Shown: positions 1-6,951 of the stretch, piece after piece
How positions within the stretch are numbered: position 1 is the first letter of the stretch
Layout of the letters: every line of letters starts with the position of its first letter
Origin: Symbiobacteriaceae bacterium
GTDB taxonomy: Bacteria > Bacillota > JAAYKD01 > WRDA01
Assembly (NCBI GenBank): GCA_009779515.1
Contig: WREE01000009.1
Coordinates: 1-23,247, forward strand
Length of the DNA: 23,247 nt
Direction: 5' to 3'
Program-made: the position numbers and the translations under genes
Notes under the pieces: generated by a model
Databases searched by the model: none
What the model saw: the letters and a program-made list of their open reading frames with translations, nothing else
Told to the model about the DNA's origin: nothing

Positions 1-457
1 ATACCGGGGAAAAAGGGTAGATAACTTTTTTTATACCGCTCTATTAACAGGCCAAAGAAACTTATACCATAAGTATCCCCGAAAAGTTTTCTTTACTATT
101 TTTACCCAAGCCAGTAACCAAGCGATTTGTAGCGTTATCCACTTAATCCACACCCCTATACTACTACTACGATTATGGAGATTCTCATTCTGATTCTGGT
201 TTTTTGTACATCCAGCCTCTTTCGAGAAGGAAAAACCGGAAAAAAATGGCAACCTCAGGGCTATCTTTTTTAAAAAAAACTTTTGGAAAATGCTGCAGCT
301 AAACATTAATCTTCGTTTTTAGGGGAAATAACTGTTAGCTGCTTTCTTATGTCATCACTATGTATCATGGAATGTCAAAGAAAATCATGAATTTGTCGTC
401 TATATTTGGCACTATTCTTTCCTAGAAAAAATAATATAATTTTAGTGCGTATAATAC
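1..457. other. AT-rich non-coding stretch, possible origin or leader region
   Basis: No convincing gene lies here on either strand. A 91-codon minus-strand frame exists but has no ribosome binding site and a low-complexity, Lys/Phe-rich translation. Two near-consensus DnaA boxes lie end to end at 135-143 (TTATCCACT) and 144-152 (TAATCCACA), each one mismatch from TTATCCACA. The heptamer TTATACC occurs at 31-37 and 62-68. Together with the ParB gene downstream this is compatible with a replication or partition region, but I see no iteron array and no replication gene in the window. Confidence 0.3.
135..152 (+). promoter_or_regulatory. Tandem DnaA-box-like 9-mers
   Basis: TTATCCACT directly followed by TAATCCACA. 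Each matches the bacterial DnaA box TTATCCACA at 8 of 9 positions. Two boxes alone in AT-rich DNA can occur by chance, so an origin function is only a suggestion. Confidence 0.25.
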
Positions 458-486
458 TTGACAAACAAAATCAGCTCTGTTACACT
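458..486 (+). promoter_or_regulatory. Sigma-A-type promoter for the structured RNA / operon leader
   Basis: A perfect -35 (TTGACA, 458-463) is separated by 17 bases from a -10-like TACACT (481-486), which predicts a start near 492-494. This is directly before the first perfect hairpin (496-513) of the structured region, and it is the best plus-strand promoter I see upstream of the ParB gene. Confidence 0.55.
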
Positions 487-492
487 AAGGCC

Positions 493-855
493 ATATTGGA
501 GAAGAATCTCCAAGTAAACGTTAAAAGCGGTGACAGATAAAAAAGCAAGCGCCCGTTGCCCCGAGCGCTTGCACTTACAGCCAGATCACTAAAGCTCCTT
601 GAAAATTGCATATCTTTTTGCTTGGAACATGCCCACCTTTTTTGCCGTAAGGCATAAAGGCTAACGCGCGTGGCGGAACATATGCCATGAGAATGGCAGC
701 AGGGGCACTGGGGTAAGCGCAACAGACGCTATTCTGGTGGAGCGCGAGAGAAAGGGTATACCTTTCTTACCAAGCAGTTTCGACGGAAACCTTTAGTGTA
801 GCTTAAGGAAAAAGTATCAGGGGAGCCGGAAACTCTGTAACCTGATATATTTTCT
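493..855 (+). ncRNA. Candidate structured RNA or long structured leader
   Basis: This region has dense potential RNA structure and no credible protein. Hairpins on the plus strand are: 496-502/507-513 (7 bp, perfect); 545-552/565-572 (8 bp, perfect); 636-640 plus 643-646 with 651-654 plus 656-660, closed by a GUAA loop; 684-688/693-697, closed by a GAGA loop; 712-717/766-771, enclosing smaller stems; 777-781/786-790; and 815-821/841-847. The loop of the second hairpin (557-562, UGCCCC) can pair with 702-707 (GGGGCA) as a pseudoknot. Two GNRA loops and purine-rich unpaired segments favour the plus strand. I do not recognise the family: it lacks the hallmark motifs of tmRNA, RNase P, SRP RNA, cobalamin riboswitches and group II introns. 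It may be an independent RNA or the leader of the operon starting at 929. Opposite-strand signals are listed separately. Confidence 0.45.
540..572 (-). terminator. Minus-strand intrinsic terminator
   Basis: Read on the minus strand, an 8-bp perfect stem (GCAAGCGC/GCGCTTGC) is followed directly by six T residues. It would end a leftward transcript starting at the minus-strand promoter near 864-892. On the plus strand the same hairpin has no U tract after it and its loop could form a pseudoknot, so it may instead be only a structural element of the plus-strand RNA. Confidence 0.4.
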
Positions 856-857
856 TC

Positions 858-892
858 GTACACATTATAGCAAGTGTACCTTAAAAAAGCAA
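858..892 (-). promoter_or_regulatory. Leftward consensus promoter with overlapping dyad operator
   Basis: On the minus strand, TTGCTT (887-892) and a perfect TATAAT (864-869) are separated by 17 bases. The -10 lies inside a perfect inverted repeat, GTACAC (858-863) and GTGTAC (874-879) with a 10-base centre, the geometry of an operator for a dimeric repressor. Transcription would run leftward through the structured region and stop at the terminator near 540, giving an RNA of about 320 nt antisense to the plus-strand candidate. The regulator is unknown; the double-XRE protein at 22474 is one candidate by location only. Confidence 0.45.
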
Positions 893-928
893 CTATCTTC
901 TAAAAATAAAGTAGAGGAGGTAGATTCT

Positions 929-1945
929 CTGACTTCTCCACCTTTACCTTTTAGTAGCGGTAAAGCTTTAGACGACTCTCGTAATGTTATGTCAGTTTAC
1001 CTCGACGACCTTATGCCCTGGGAAGATAGACCCTTTCAACCTTATTCTTCGAAGAAGCTACAGGAGCTTGCAGCTTCCATCAGAGATAAAGGGTTAGCTA
1101 ACCCTATCTTAGTGCGGACACTTCCGGATAATAAATACCAAATTCTGGCTGGACATAACCGGGTAGAGGCTTGTCGCCTTTTGGGGTTTTCAGCTATCTT
1201 AGCCAGAGTTCTTCACGGTATTGATGACGAAACGGCTGCAGCTCTGGTAGCAGAAACTAATTTGCATCAAAGGGAAAGAATCCTCCCCAGTGAAAGGGCT
1301 AAAGCTTACCGCCTTTTACGCAGTAGCAAAACCTCTTCCGATATGTCAACCGATGCGTTAGAGGGTACAGCCCAGATGAGTGCCGTCAGTCGAGCTCAAG
1401 TAGAACGTTACTGGCGTCTTAATTATCTTATTCCTGAACTGTTGCAGCTGGTGGATGAGGAGAAGCTCTCGCTTTTAGGAGGGGTAGCCCTCTCTTATCT
1501 GCAGCTTTCTAACCAGGAATATATAGCAACTTTAGTTGCGGTATCTTCTGGTTTATCCCTCTCCGTGGCTCAGGGAGAAGAGCTGAAGCGTCTGGCCAAA
1601 AACGGTGAGTTGATACTGACGGAAGAACAAATTGCCGCAGTCTTACTTGCTGCCTCCTCAGAGCACCCTTCAGCAGCGGAGCCTTTCAGTTCGAAATCTT
1701 TGCTAGGAGAGGGGAGTCGAAGTCCAAATTTTGGGGAAGAAGATACTAACGGTTATGAGTTTTTAGCCTTAATCCGTTCTTTGATGCAGTCGGGGGTAAT
1801 TACTTCCAACGAAGGGACGGAAATGGCATACTACATAGGAAGGGAGATCGCCAAAGCTGAACAGGAGGCTGTCCGCATCTTCCTGCAAAGTAAGGGAAAA
1901 GATACCAAAGTAATTGAAGATATTCTTTTTCGCCATGGGACTTAA
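929..1945 (+). CDS. ParB/Spo0J-like nuclease-fold protein
   Basis: The product is a ParB-family protein of 338 residues from the proposed start. The N-terminal ParB domain is clear: an LDDLMPW segment, then the box-II-like motif AGHNRVEACRLLG (G75-H76-N77-R78, in place of the usual GERR), then the box NLHQRERILPSERAKAY; a KorB/HTH-type region and an acidic linker follow. ParB proteins bind centromere-like sites and act as CTP-dependent DNA clamps in partition; whether this variant binds CTP is not known. The first ATG (989) has no ribosome binding site, whereas AGAGGAGGT at 913-921 sits 7 bases before an in-frame CTG at 929, which I take as the likely start. No true ParA is seen: the two MinD-like proteins downstream look like Tad components. 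It is the first gene of the transfer run, and other ParB-like proteins on conjugative elements occupy such positions. Confidence 0.8.
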   Translation: MTSPPLPFSSGKALDDSRNVMSVYLDDLMPWEDRPFQPYSSKKLQELAASIRDKGLANPILVRTLPDNKYQILAGHNRVEACRLLGFSAILARVLHGIDDETAAALVAETNLHQRERILPSERAKAYRLLRSSKTSSDMSTDALEGTAQMSAVSRAQVERYWRLNYLIPELLQLVDEEKLSLLGGVALSYLQLSNQEYIATLVAVSSGLSLSVAQGEELKRLAKNGELILTEEQIAAVLLAASSEHPSAAEPFSSKSLLGEGSRSPNFGEEDTNGYEFLALIRSLMQSGVITSNEGTEMAYYIGREIAKAEQEAVRIFLQSKGKDTKVIEDILFRHGT

Positions 1946-1963
1946 CTTAAAGGAGGGAGTACC

Positions 1964-2257
1964 ATTTCACCCCTCTATTTTCAAATTCATCGCCAGTGGC
2001 GTCGTCTGCAAAGAGATCGGCACTGGCTTTTTGTTTGTACCGCTTACCCCTTGGCAGCTCTTCTCTTTCTAGTTTTTCGTCTGCTGGGGTTGCCCAAACT
2101 GCTATGCTATCCAGCTATTAGTAGCTTGCTTCTTTACGGTATAGCTCTGACGATACTTGTTTCCTCTATTATAACTTTAGGGCAACGCGTGATTAAGCAA
2201 GATATCCAGGGACAGACCTTACGCCTAAGAGAGCGTCGAGGTATCGATCTGGAGTGA
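1964..2257 (+). CDS. Small two-TM membrane protein, unknown function
   Basis: The frame encodes 97 residues: a basic, Arg/Trp-rich N-terminal tail of about 23 residues, two hydrophobic segments (about 24-42 and 47-71), and a charged C-terminus rich in Arg and Glu. I do not recognise a family. The usual start codons would place it at TTG 2051, which has no ribosome binding site and loses the N-terminal tail. AAGGAGGGA at 1949-1957 lies 7 bases before an in-frame ATT at 1964, so an ATT start is proposed. Its position between the ParB gene and VirD4 suggests a small inner-membrane partner of the secretion system. A terminator-like hairpin followed by five T residues lies inside its 5' part (1992-2032). 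The stop codon abuts a possible insertion-sequence end. Confidence 0.5.
   Translation: MSPLYFQIHRQWRRLQRDRHWLFVCTAYPLAALLFLVFRLLGLPKLLCYPAISSLLLYGIALTILVSSIITLGQRVIKQDIQGQTLRLRERRGIDLE
1992..2032 (+). promoter_or_regulatory. Terminator-like hairpin inside the 5' part of a gene
   Basis: A 7-bp perfect stem (GCCAGTG 1992-1998, CACTGGC 2021-2027) is followed by TTTTTG. It could act as an attenuator between the ParB gene and the rest of the run, or it may be a coincidence of coding sequence; the 22-base loop makes it weaker than the other terminators in the window. Confidence 0.25.
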
Positions 2258-2295
2258 CAGCTCCCCAGGGCTAAAGCCAGGGGTTTTGCGCCGCA
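2255..2295 (-). mobile_element. Possible relic end of an IS200/IS605-type element
   Basis: Read on the minus strand, AAAACCCC, a subterminal hairpin around GGCTTTAGCC and a terminal GGGGAGCTGTCA resemble the hairpin-bearing right ends of IS200/IS605 (TnpB-type) elements as I remember them. No tnpA or tnpB remains. The 111 bases between the upstream stop codon (2257) and the proposed VirD4 start (2369) may be what is left. An ordinary intergenic hairpin cannot be excluded. Confidence 0.25.
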
Positions 2296-2368
2296 TTTGC
2301 TAAAAAAGGCTAAAATACCCTGATGATCCGTGGCAAGGATAACGTCATCCGGGTGCGGAGGTGGTTTC

Positions 2369-4507
2369 ATAGCGCTAATTGCCATTCTTAGCCATCCTAT
2401 ATCTTTTGCTACCATTTTTGCGCTGCTCTCTTATGTAACCTTCTTGCCTTTATGGCAGGCTTTCTGCCACCATCCAGGGGAGTTTCTCCTTTTAGAAAAA
2501 ACTTTCGCCTGGTCACAGGAATTTCCTCAACTCTGGGAGCTGGTGCAATCAAGTTACCTAGGAGTAATTACCGGGGCTGCCTTTGCTGTCGGTTGGTACC
2601 TATACCAAACCCTAGCGGCTAACTCTTTAACAGCAGAAAGGGAAGAAACGGTAGATGAAGATGAAGTGGAGTTCCCACCTTTGCTCTGGGAAGCTCATAA
2701 AATCCGTTTTGTGGTGGGGTTGCAACATCAACCTTATTCCTTAGCCCTGGTGCGTAAGCCGCGTTATCTTTTTTTGGAAGGAAGTGCTATTTACCAAAAT
2801 CTTTTGGTAGTGGGAAGTATTGGCTCCGGTAAGACTGCCGGGGTGATGTATCCGCTACTTAAGCAAGTTATTTTTTACGCTGCTACTCTGGAGGCTGAAA
2901 AAGCCGGCGCTTTAATTCTCGATGTGAAAGGAAGCTTTTACCAGCAGGTGTTAAGCTACGCTGCCGAGAGTGGTCGCGAAGGCGATATTGTTTTGCTGGA
3001 ATTGGATGGCAAGTATACCTATAACCCTTTGCACAAGCCGGAGATGGAAGCTGTGGATTTAGCGGAAAGGTGCCGCATGGTCATGGATCTCTTTAATACC
3101 GGCACCAAAAAGGATGCTTTTTGGGATACCAAAGCGGCGCAAATGATGACCGAGTGCATCCGCCTGCTCCGCTGCACTTTAAACTATTGCTCCTTAGGGG
3201 AGATTCATCGTTTGGTTACGGATAAAGAGCACTTGCGTAAGATGCTGGATTTGCTTAAGCGGCTCAAAGGGGAGTTAGGTGTCATGAAACAGGAGCTGCT
3301 GCAAGGGGATAGAAGAACCTTGCTGGGGTGGTTTCAACGTTATTCCCCTTTGGCACGTCGCATAGCTCTGGAGTTGGAGGTGGATCTCTCGGCTCTGGCT
3401 GCAGCATCGGAGAGCGAGGAAAATGCGGAGCTACTGCAAAAGGTAGCTCTTTTTATTTATCTCTACAATATCTGGAATATCATCATTGAGATTAAAATGG
3501 TGAGTGGTTATAATTTGCTACCCCAGGTTAGCTCAGATAACAGGAGCTTCTGGAGTATGGAAGAGGGAGCTTTAGACTCTGAAACACTACAGGCTCTTTT
3601 AAGTTATGGAGATGCCTACCGGGTCAGTGACTTTGATTACCAGGCCTGCCTTTCCTACTTCAACGGGGAGTTTAGTAGCAGTGCTGAAACTACCATTGAA
3701 TCCATTAAAGCCTGTGTTACCCAGATGACGGCTTTCTTTGCCTCCTCGGAAAGGATTTCCCGCACCTTCTGCCCCACTCCCGAAAGGCTTAACTTTCACG
3801 GTTTTTCGCAAGTAATTAACCAGGGGAAGATGGTTGTTTTGGCTATGAATGTGGCGGAATACCCTAAAGTCGCCAGTACCATAGCTGCCTACCTGAAGCT
3901 GGATTTTCAAGGAGAAGTCCAAAGACGCACTATTCCTGGAGGCAAACTCAACAGCCAGCGCCCGGTTTTCTTTATTTGCGACGAATATCAGGAGTTTGTT
4001 ACCAGTCGGGACGGCAACTTTTATGGTGTTTCTCGGGAATCACGTTGTTGCTCTATAGTGGCAACGCAAAGCTACACTTCCTTGCTTAAAGCTTTAGGAG
4101 GGGATACCCCCACCTTTGAGACTCTCATGCAAAATCTCATCAGTAAGGTAGTGCTGCATTCCGTGGATAAGCTCACCATTGAGACTATGCAGCTTCTTAC
4201 CGGCAAAGTGGAGCGTAGGAAGCGCTCGAAAAACCTTACGGAGTCGGCAGCCAGCTCCTCTAAAAGCGCCTTGATCGGGCATTTCATTTCCGATAAAGCC
4301 TCTTTGAGTGAAACGGTGAGTGTAACCATCGAGAAGGAAGATCTCTTTCCCGAGAAAGAGTTTACTCAGACGCTACAGCCGTTTAAGGCTATTGCTTTTC
4401 TCGCTGCTCCCAGTGGGATGCAGCCTCCCACCATGATCCATCTGTTGCCCTATTTTCAAAATCCCATTCTTCAGTTAGGAAAGGAAGATCAATGTAAAAA
4501 TGCTTAG
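2369..4507 (+). CDS. virD4: VirD4/TraG-type coupling protein ATPase
   Basis: This is a type IV secretion coupling protein of about 712 residues, the inner-membrane ATPase that recruits the relaxase-DNA complex to the channel. Two hydrophobic segments occupy roughly residues 1-30 and 55-80. Walker A is GSIGSGKT (149-156) and Walker B ends in FFICDEYQEF (D538, E539). The segment FWDTKAAQMMTECIRLL resembles the region after Walker A in TraG/VirD4 proteins. A GTG at 2330 is the first usual start codon but lacks a ribosome binding site; GGAGGTGG (2357-2364) stands 6 bases before an in-frame ATA at 2369, which begins directly in the first TM segment. The 3' end overlaps the next gene by 8 bases, implying translational coupling. 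The family call is firm and the start is uncertain. Confidence 0.9.
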   Translation: MALIAILSHPISFATIFALLSYVTFLPLWQAFCHHPGEFLLLEKTFAWSQEFPQLWELVQSSYLGVITGAAFAVGWYLYQTLAANSLTAEREETVDEDEVEFPPLLWEAHKIRFVVGLQHQPYSLALVRKPRYLFLEGSAIYQNLLVVGSIGSGKTAGVMYPLLKQVIFYAATLEAEKAGALILDVKGSFYQQVLSYAAESGREGDIVLLELDGKYTYNPLHKPEMEAVDLAERCRMVMDLFNTGTKKDAFWDTKAAQMMTECIRLLRCTLNYCSLGEIHRLVTDKEHLRKMLDLLKRLKGELGVMKQELLQGDRRTLLGWFQRYSPLARRIALELEVDLSALAAASESEENAELLQKVALFIYLYNIWNIIIEIKMVSGYNLLPQVSSDNRSFWSMEEGALDSETLQALLSYGDAYRVSDFDYQACLSYFNGEFSSSAETTIESIKACVTQMTAFFASSERISRTFCPTPERLNFHGFSQVINQGKMVVLAMNVAEYPKVASTIAAYLKLDFQGEVQRRTIPGGKLNSQRPVFFICDEYQEFVTSRDGNFYGVSRESRCCSIVATQSYTSLLKALGGDTPTFETLMQNLISKVVLHSVDKLTIETMQLLTGKVERRKRSKNLTESAASSSKSALIGHFISDKASLSETVSVTIEKEDLFPEKEFTQTLQPFKAIAFLAAPSGMQPPTMIHLLPYFQNPILQLGKEDQCKNA

Positions 4508-4808
4508 GAAATACGTCTTTGTGTTAGTGGTTGTCCTCTCTTTGAGTCCTGTCGTTTGGGCGTCTTCGGTTACAGTGTTTAGTCAGGGAGAGAAACTCCT
4601 GGATGCGGTGCGCGGCTTTATGGTCAATGCCGGTGGCATTGGAGTTTTTATTGGTGTCGCCTGGGGCGCTCTTATGCGGCAGTTAGCAGGAGGTGACCAC
4701 CAGCAAGTGCAAAAGGGTGAATCGATCATTAAAAACTCCATTGTCGCCTGGGCTATACTAACTGGCTTAAGCCTTATCCTGAGTACTCTAACCCCTTATC
4801 TCAAATAA
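4500..4808 (+). CDS. VirB2/TrbC-like exported two-TM protein
   Basis: A 102-residue protein with a signal peptide (MLRKYVFVLVVVLSLSPVVWA, cleavage likely near residue 21-22), a hydrophobic helix at about 41-57, a short polar loop containing GGDHQQVQKGES, and a second helix at about 78-98. This matches the layout of VirB2/TrbC pilin-like subunits and the small two-TM proteins of Gram-positive transfer systems. It overlaps the VirD4 gene by 8 bases and is followed after 6 bases by the VirB6-like gene. With a Tad pilin also encoded, it may form a channel component rather than an extended pilus. The assignment rests on topology and context rather than on a diagnostic motif. Confidence 0.6.
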   Translation: MLRKYVFVLVVVLSLSPVVWASSVTVFSQGEKLLDAVRGFMVNAGGIGVFIGVAWGALMRQLAGGDHQQVQKGESIIKNSIVAWAILTGLSLILSTLTPYLK

Positions 4809-4814
4809 CCGCTT

Positions 4815-5756
4815 ATGGATATAGGATCTCTGCTGGCATCTGCTATTGACAGCGTTGTCCAACGAACTATCCGCCAGACGGTCATTCCCTGGATCAAAGA
4901 GCTTCTCAACATCATCAGTGGCTCGGAGCAAATCACCGGTCTCCCTTTCTTTGAACCCCTCCATCGAAGTTCCCAGGTATTGGGGATAGCCTTGCTAACG
5001 GGGGTGGCTATGTGGAGCCTGTGTAAAGCTATCTTTGCTTTTACCGGGATTGAGGCTGATGATCCGGCGCACATAGGTATGCAGCTCATGGCTGCTCTTT
5101 TTTTTACCTGGTACAGTAAAGATATTTTGCTTTTTGTCGTCGACTTAAACGGCACCTTTATTAACAGCGTCATCATCAGCGCTGCTTACGGGGGTAACCC
5201 TCAGCTACTTACCCATGCTACCCTGGATGGCGCTTTAAACTTGCTCCTAGATCGCATTACCAGCAATACCGTGGAGATATGCTTATTCTCTCTGGAGTTT
5301 ATTCCCATTATGTATATCGTCTTTAGGCTGGTGGTTTTGCTGCTGAAAATATTTCGGCGTTCCGTTCTCATTGCTTTTTTAGTTATCACCTCTCCCATAG
5401 CCTTTGCCTGCAGTATATCTCGCAGTACCCGCGGGGTGCAGACAGGTTTCTTCCGTGTCTTTGCTGGCAACCTGGTCATGCACCTGGTGCAGGGGATGGG
5501 ACTTATCGCCATCAGCTTGTATGCCTCAGATGCTCCCTGGACAGCCCCTCGCCTGCTGGGCATGTATGGTATTCTCTACGTGGTAGATCGCCTGGAAGAT
5601 ATCATACGAGATATGAGCTTAGGTTTAGGGTTTGCTCGTGAAGGCGATAACTTCGGACACCATTCCCGCACAGTTTTAGATCTCTCCGGCAAAGCTCTTG
5701 CCCCTTTGGTAACGGCTATACGAGGAGCTCTAACTGCTGCTGCTCCTGTACCGTAG
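4815..5756 (+). CDS. VirB6/TrbL-like polytopic membrane protein
   Basis: The 313-residue product has several hydrophobic segments (about 55-78, 92-112, 155-180, 185-205, 215-240) and a polar C-terminal tail. The order N-terminal amphipathic region, TM bundle, short tail, and the location between a VirB2-like and a peptidase gene fit VirB6/TrbL, the membrane pore-forming subunit of type IV secretion systems. ATG 4815 follows the preceding stop by 6 bases and has no clear Shine-Dalgarno site, so translation is probably coupled. VirB6 proteins diverge quickly and the call relies on topology and neighbours. Confidence 0.65.
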   Translation: MDIGSLLASAIDSVVQRTIRQTVIPWIKELLNIISGSEQITGLPFFEPLHRSSQVLGIALLTGVAMWSLCKAIFAFTGIEADDPAHIGMQLMAALFFTWYSKDILLFVVDLNGTFINSVIISAAYGGNPQLLTHATLDGALNLLLDRITSNTVEICLFSLEFIPIMYIVFRLVVLLLKIFRRSVLIAFLVITSPIAFACSISRSTRGVQTGFFRVFAGNLVMHLVQGMGLIAISLYASDAPWTAPRLLGMYGILYVVDRLEDIIRDMSLGLGFAREGDNFGHHSRTVLDLSGKALAPLVTAIRGALTAAAPVP

Positions 5757-5757
5757 C

Positions 5758-6945
5758 ATGGGGTACTCTGAGAGGGGTTCATCCCCCGGGGAGGAGAAAG
5801 CCACCACGGTAATTGCTATTATCATAGTCTTATCTTTAGTCCTCTCTTTAATCCTCTTGCCGCTGTTGATCCTGGCAGTTCCCCTGGTCATTTTAAGAGC
5901 TGGAAGCTCAGCTCAGGGTCTGGAGCAAGGGGAAGCCCGGCGGCACGCTCAGGAGCAAGTTGCCTATGTCGAGGAGGTCTGTTATCGGGTTAGTCGTAGG
6001 GAGGTTGATGAGTGGTTAGTCCAACAACAAGAGTATCTTAATAAAGAGGGGGTCGATTCCGAGCATATCTCTTACCATATCCCATCTCCGGAAGAGCTTG
6101 CCCTTAAAAGCAATGAAGTAATCATTCTCTGGAGTGTTCTTTACAGCCCCAAGGAAATTGATGCCTCAGTTTATCGGTTGGCGTCTGCTTTTATCGCCTA
6201 CGAAACGGATATCTGGAGTTCGGTAGACCGCTATGACCGGGTAACCCTATATGCCCAGGTTACCGTGGTGCGCTACACTTTTCAGGAAGTATTGACCAGA
6301 CTCTCTCTGACGGAAGAAGAAAGCGGTATCGCTATGCTGATGTATGATTTTTGGCGGGAGGCCAATCAGTTACAGAAGGCTACCTGGAGCGGTAATGATG
6401 CAAGCTATGCTGAGGGAGATTTAAAGGATGTATTTCCTGACGGTTTGCTGACTTATTACCATCAGCGGGACAGCCGCTGGGGGAGTGAAGCTTATGCCGG
6501 TGAGAGTATAGGAGCTGCCGGGTGTGGTCCTACTGCTCTGGCGATGGTTATCAGCAGCTTGCTGGAGCGGCCGGTAACCCCGAGTATGGTAGCCCAATGG
6601 TCTACCGCTCACGGTTATGCAGCCTATCAACAAGGCTCCTACCATAGCCTTATTCCGGCTGCTGCCGAGTATTATGGTCTAAGGGTGAGTAGTGCCAACG
6701 ACCGGGAAGCTTTAAGGGGAGACTTGGCCAAGGGGGAGCTGGTGATCGCGTTGATGGGTCCCGGCAGTTTTACTCCCAGCGGACACTTCATTGTCCTGGC
6801 AGGTCTTGATTTTGCCGGTGAGGTAAGAGTAGCCGACCCGGTAAGTGTGAGCCGCAGTCAAAGTTCCTGGGCACTGGATCTAATTTGGGATGAAGCCAAA
6901 GGGACAGCCAGTAGCGGCGGTCCCTTTTGGGTGCTAAGGAGGTGA
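5758..6945 (+). CDS. Membrane-anchored C39-type cysteine peptidase of the transfer system
   Basis: The protein has 395 residues. A short hydrophilic N-terminus leads into one strong TM helix (about 18-46), then a mostly helical middle domain (about 55-220), then a papain-like C39-type domain. The catalytic set is visible: Q236 in YYHQRDSRWG, C256 in AGCGPTALAM, H343 in SGHFIVLAG and D360 in VADP. Known Gram-positive transfer systems carry a membrane-linked peptidoglycan hydrolase (NlpC/P60 or lysozyme-like) at this place; here a C39-like domain probably does the job of opening the wall or processing an exported protein. ATG 5758 starts one base after the previous stop with no Shine-Dalgarno site; a GGGGAGGAG at 5788-5796 has no usual start codon after it. 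Confidence 0.8.
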   Translation: MGYSERGSSPGEEKATTVIAIIIVLSLVLSLILLPLLILAVPLVILRAGSSAQGLEQGEARRHAQEQVAYVEEVCYRVSRREVDEWLVQQQEYLNKEGVDSEHISYHIPSPEELALKSNEVIILWSVLYSPKEIDASVYRLASAFIAYETDIWSSVDRYDRVTLYAQVTVVRYTFQEVLTRLSLTEEESGIAMLMYDFWREANQLQKATWSGNDASYAEGDLKDVFPDGLLTYYHQRDSRWGSEAYAGESIGAAGCGPTALAMVISSLLERPVTPSMVAQWSTAHGYAAYQQGSYHSLIPAAAEYYGLRVSSANDREALRGDLAKGELVIALMGPGSFTPSGHFIVLAGLDFAGEVRVADPVSVSRSQSSWALDLIWDEAKGTASSGGPFWVLRR

Positions 6946-6951
6946 ACAGAA

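Noticed and set aside
31..306. 91-codon minus-strand frame
   Set aside because: No ribosome binding site and a biased, low-complexity translation in AT-rich DNA.
480..722. 80-codon minus-strand frame with CPCC motif
   Set aside because: It runs through the hairpins and the minus-strand terminator of the structured RNA region; no ribosome binding site and no recognisable domain.
777..790. Resemblance of TTTCGACGG to the 5' part of tmRNA
   Set aside because: No tRNA-like ends, no resume frame and no CCA-end partner at the right distance; the match is only a few bases in a hairpin.
2134..2415. 93-codon minus-strand frame across the intergenic hairpin
   Set aside because: Considered as a TnpB tail because of the possible insertion end, but the translation shows no TnpB motif and it overlaps two plus-strand genes.
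5788..5808. Possible fifth unusual start (ACG after GGGGAGGAG) in the C39 peptidase gene
   Set aside because: ATG 5758 is in frame and fits translational coupling with the preceding stop; purine runs inside coding sequence can mimic ribosome binding sites.
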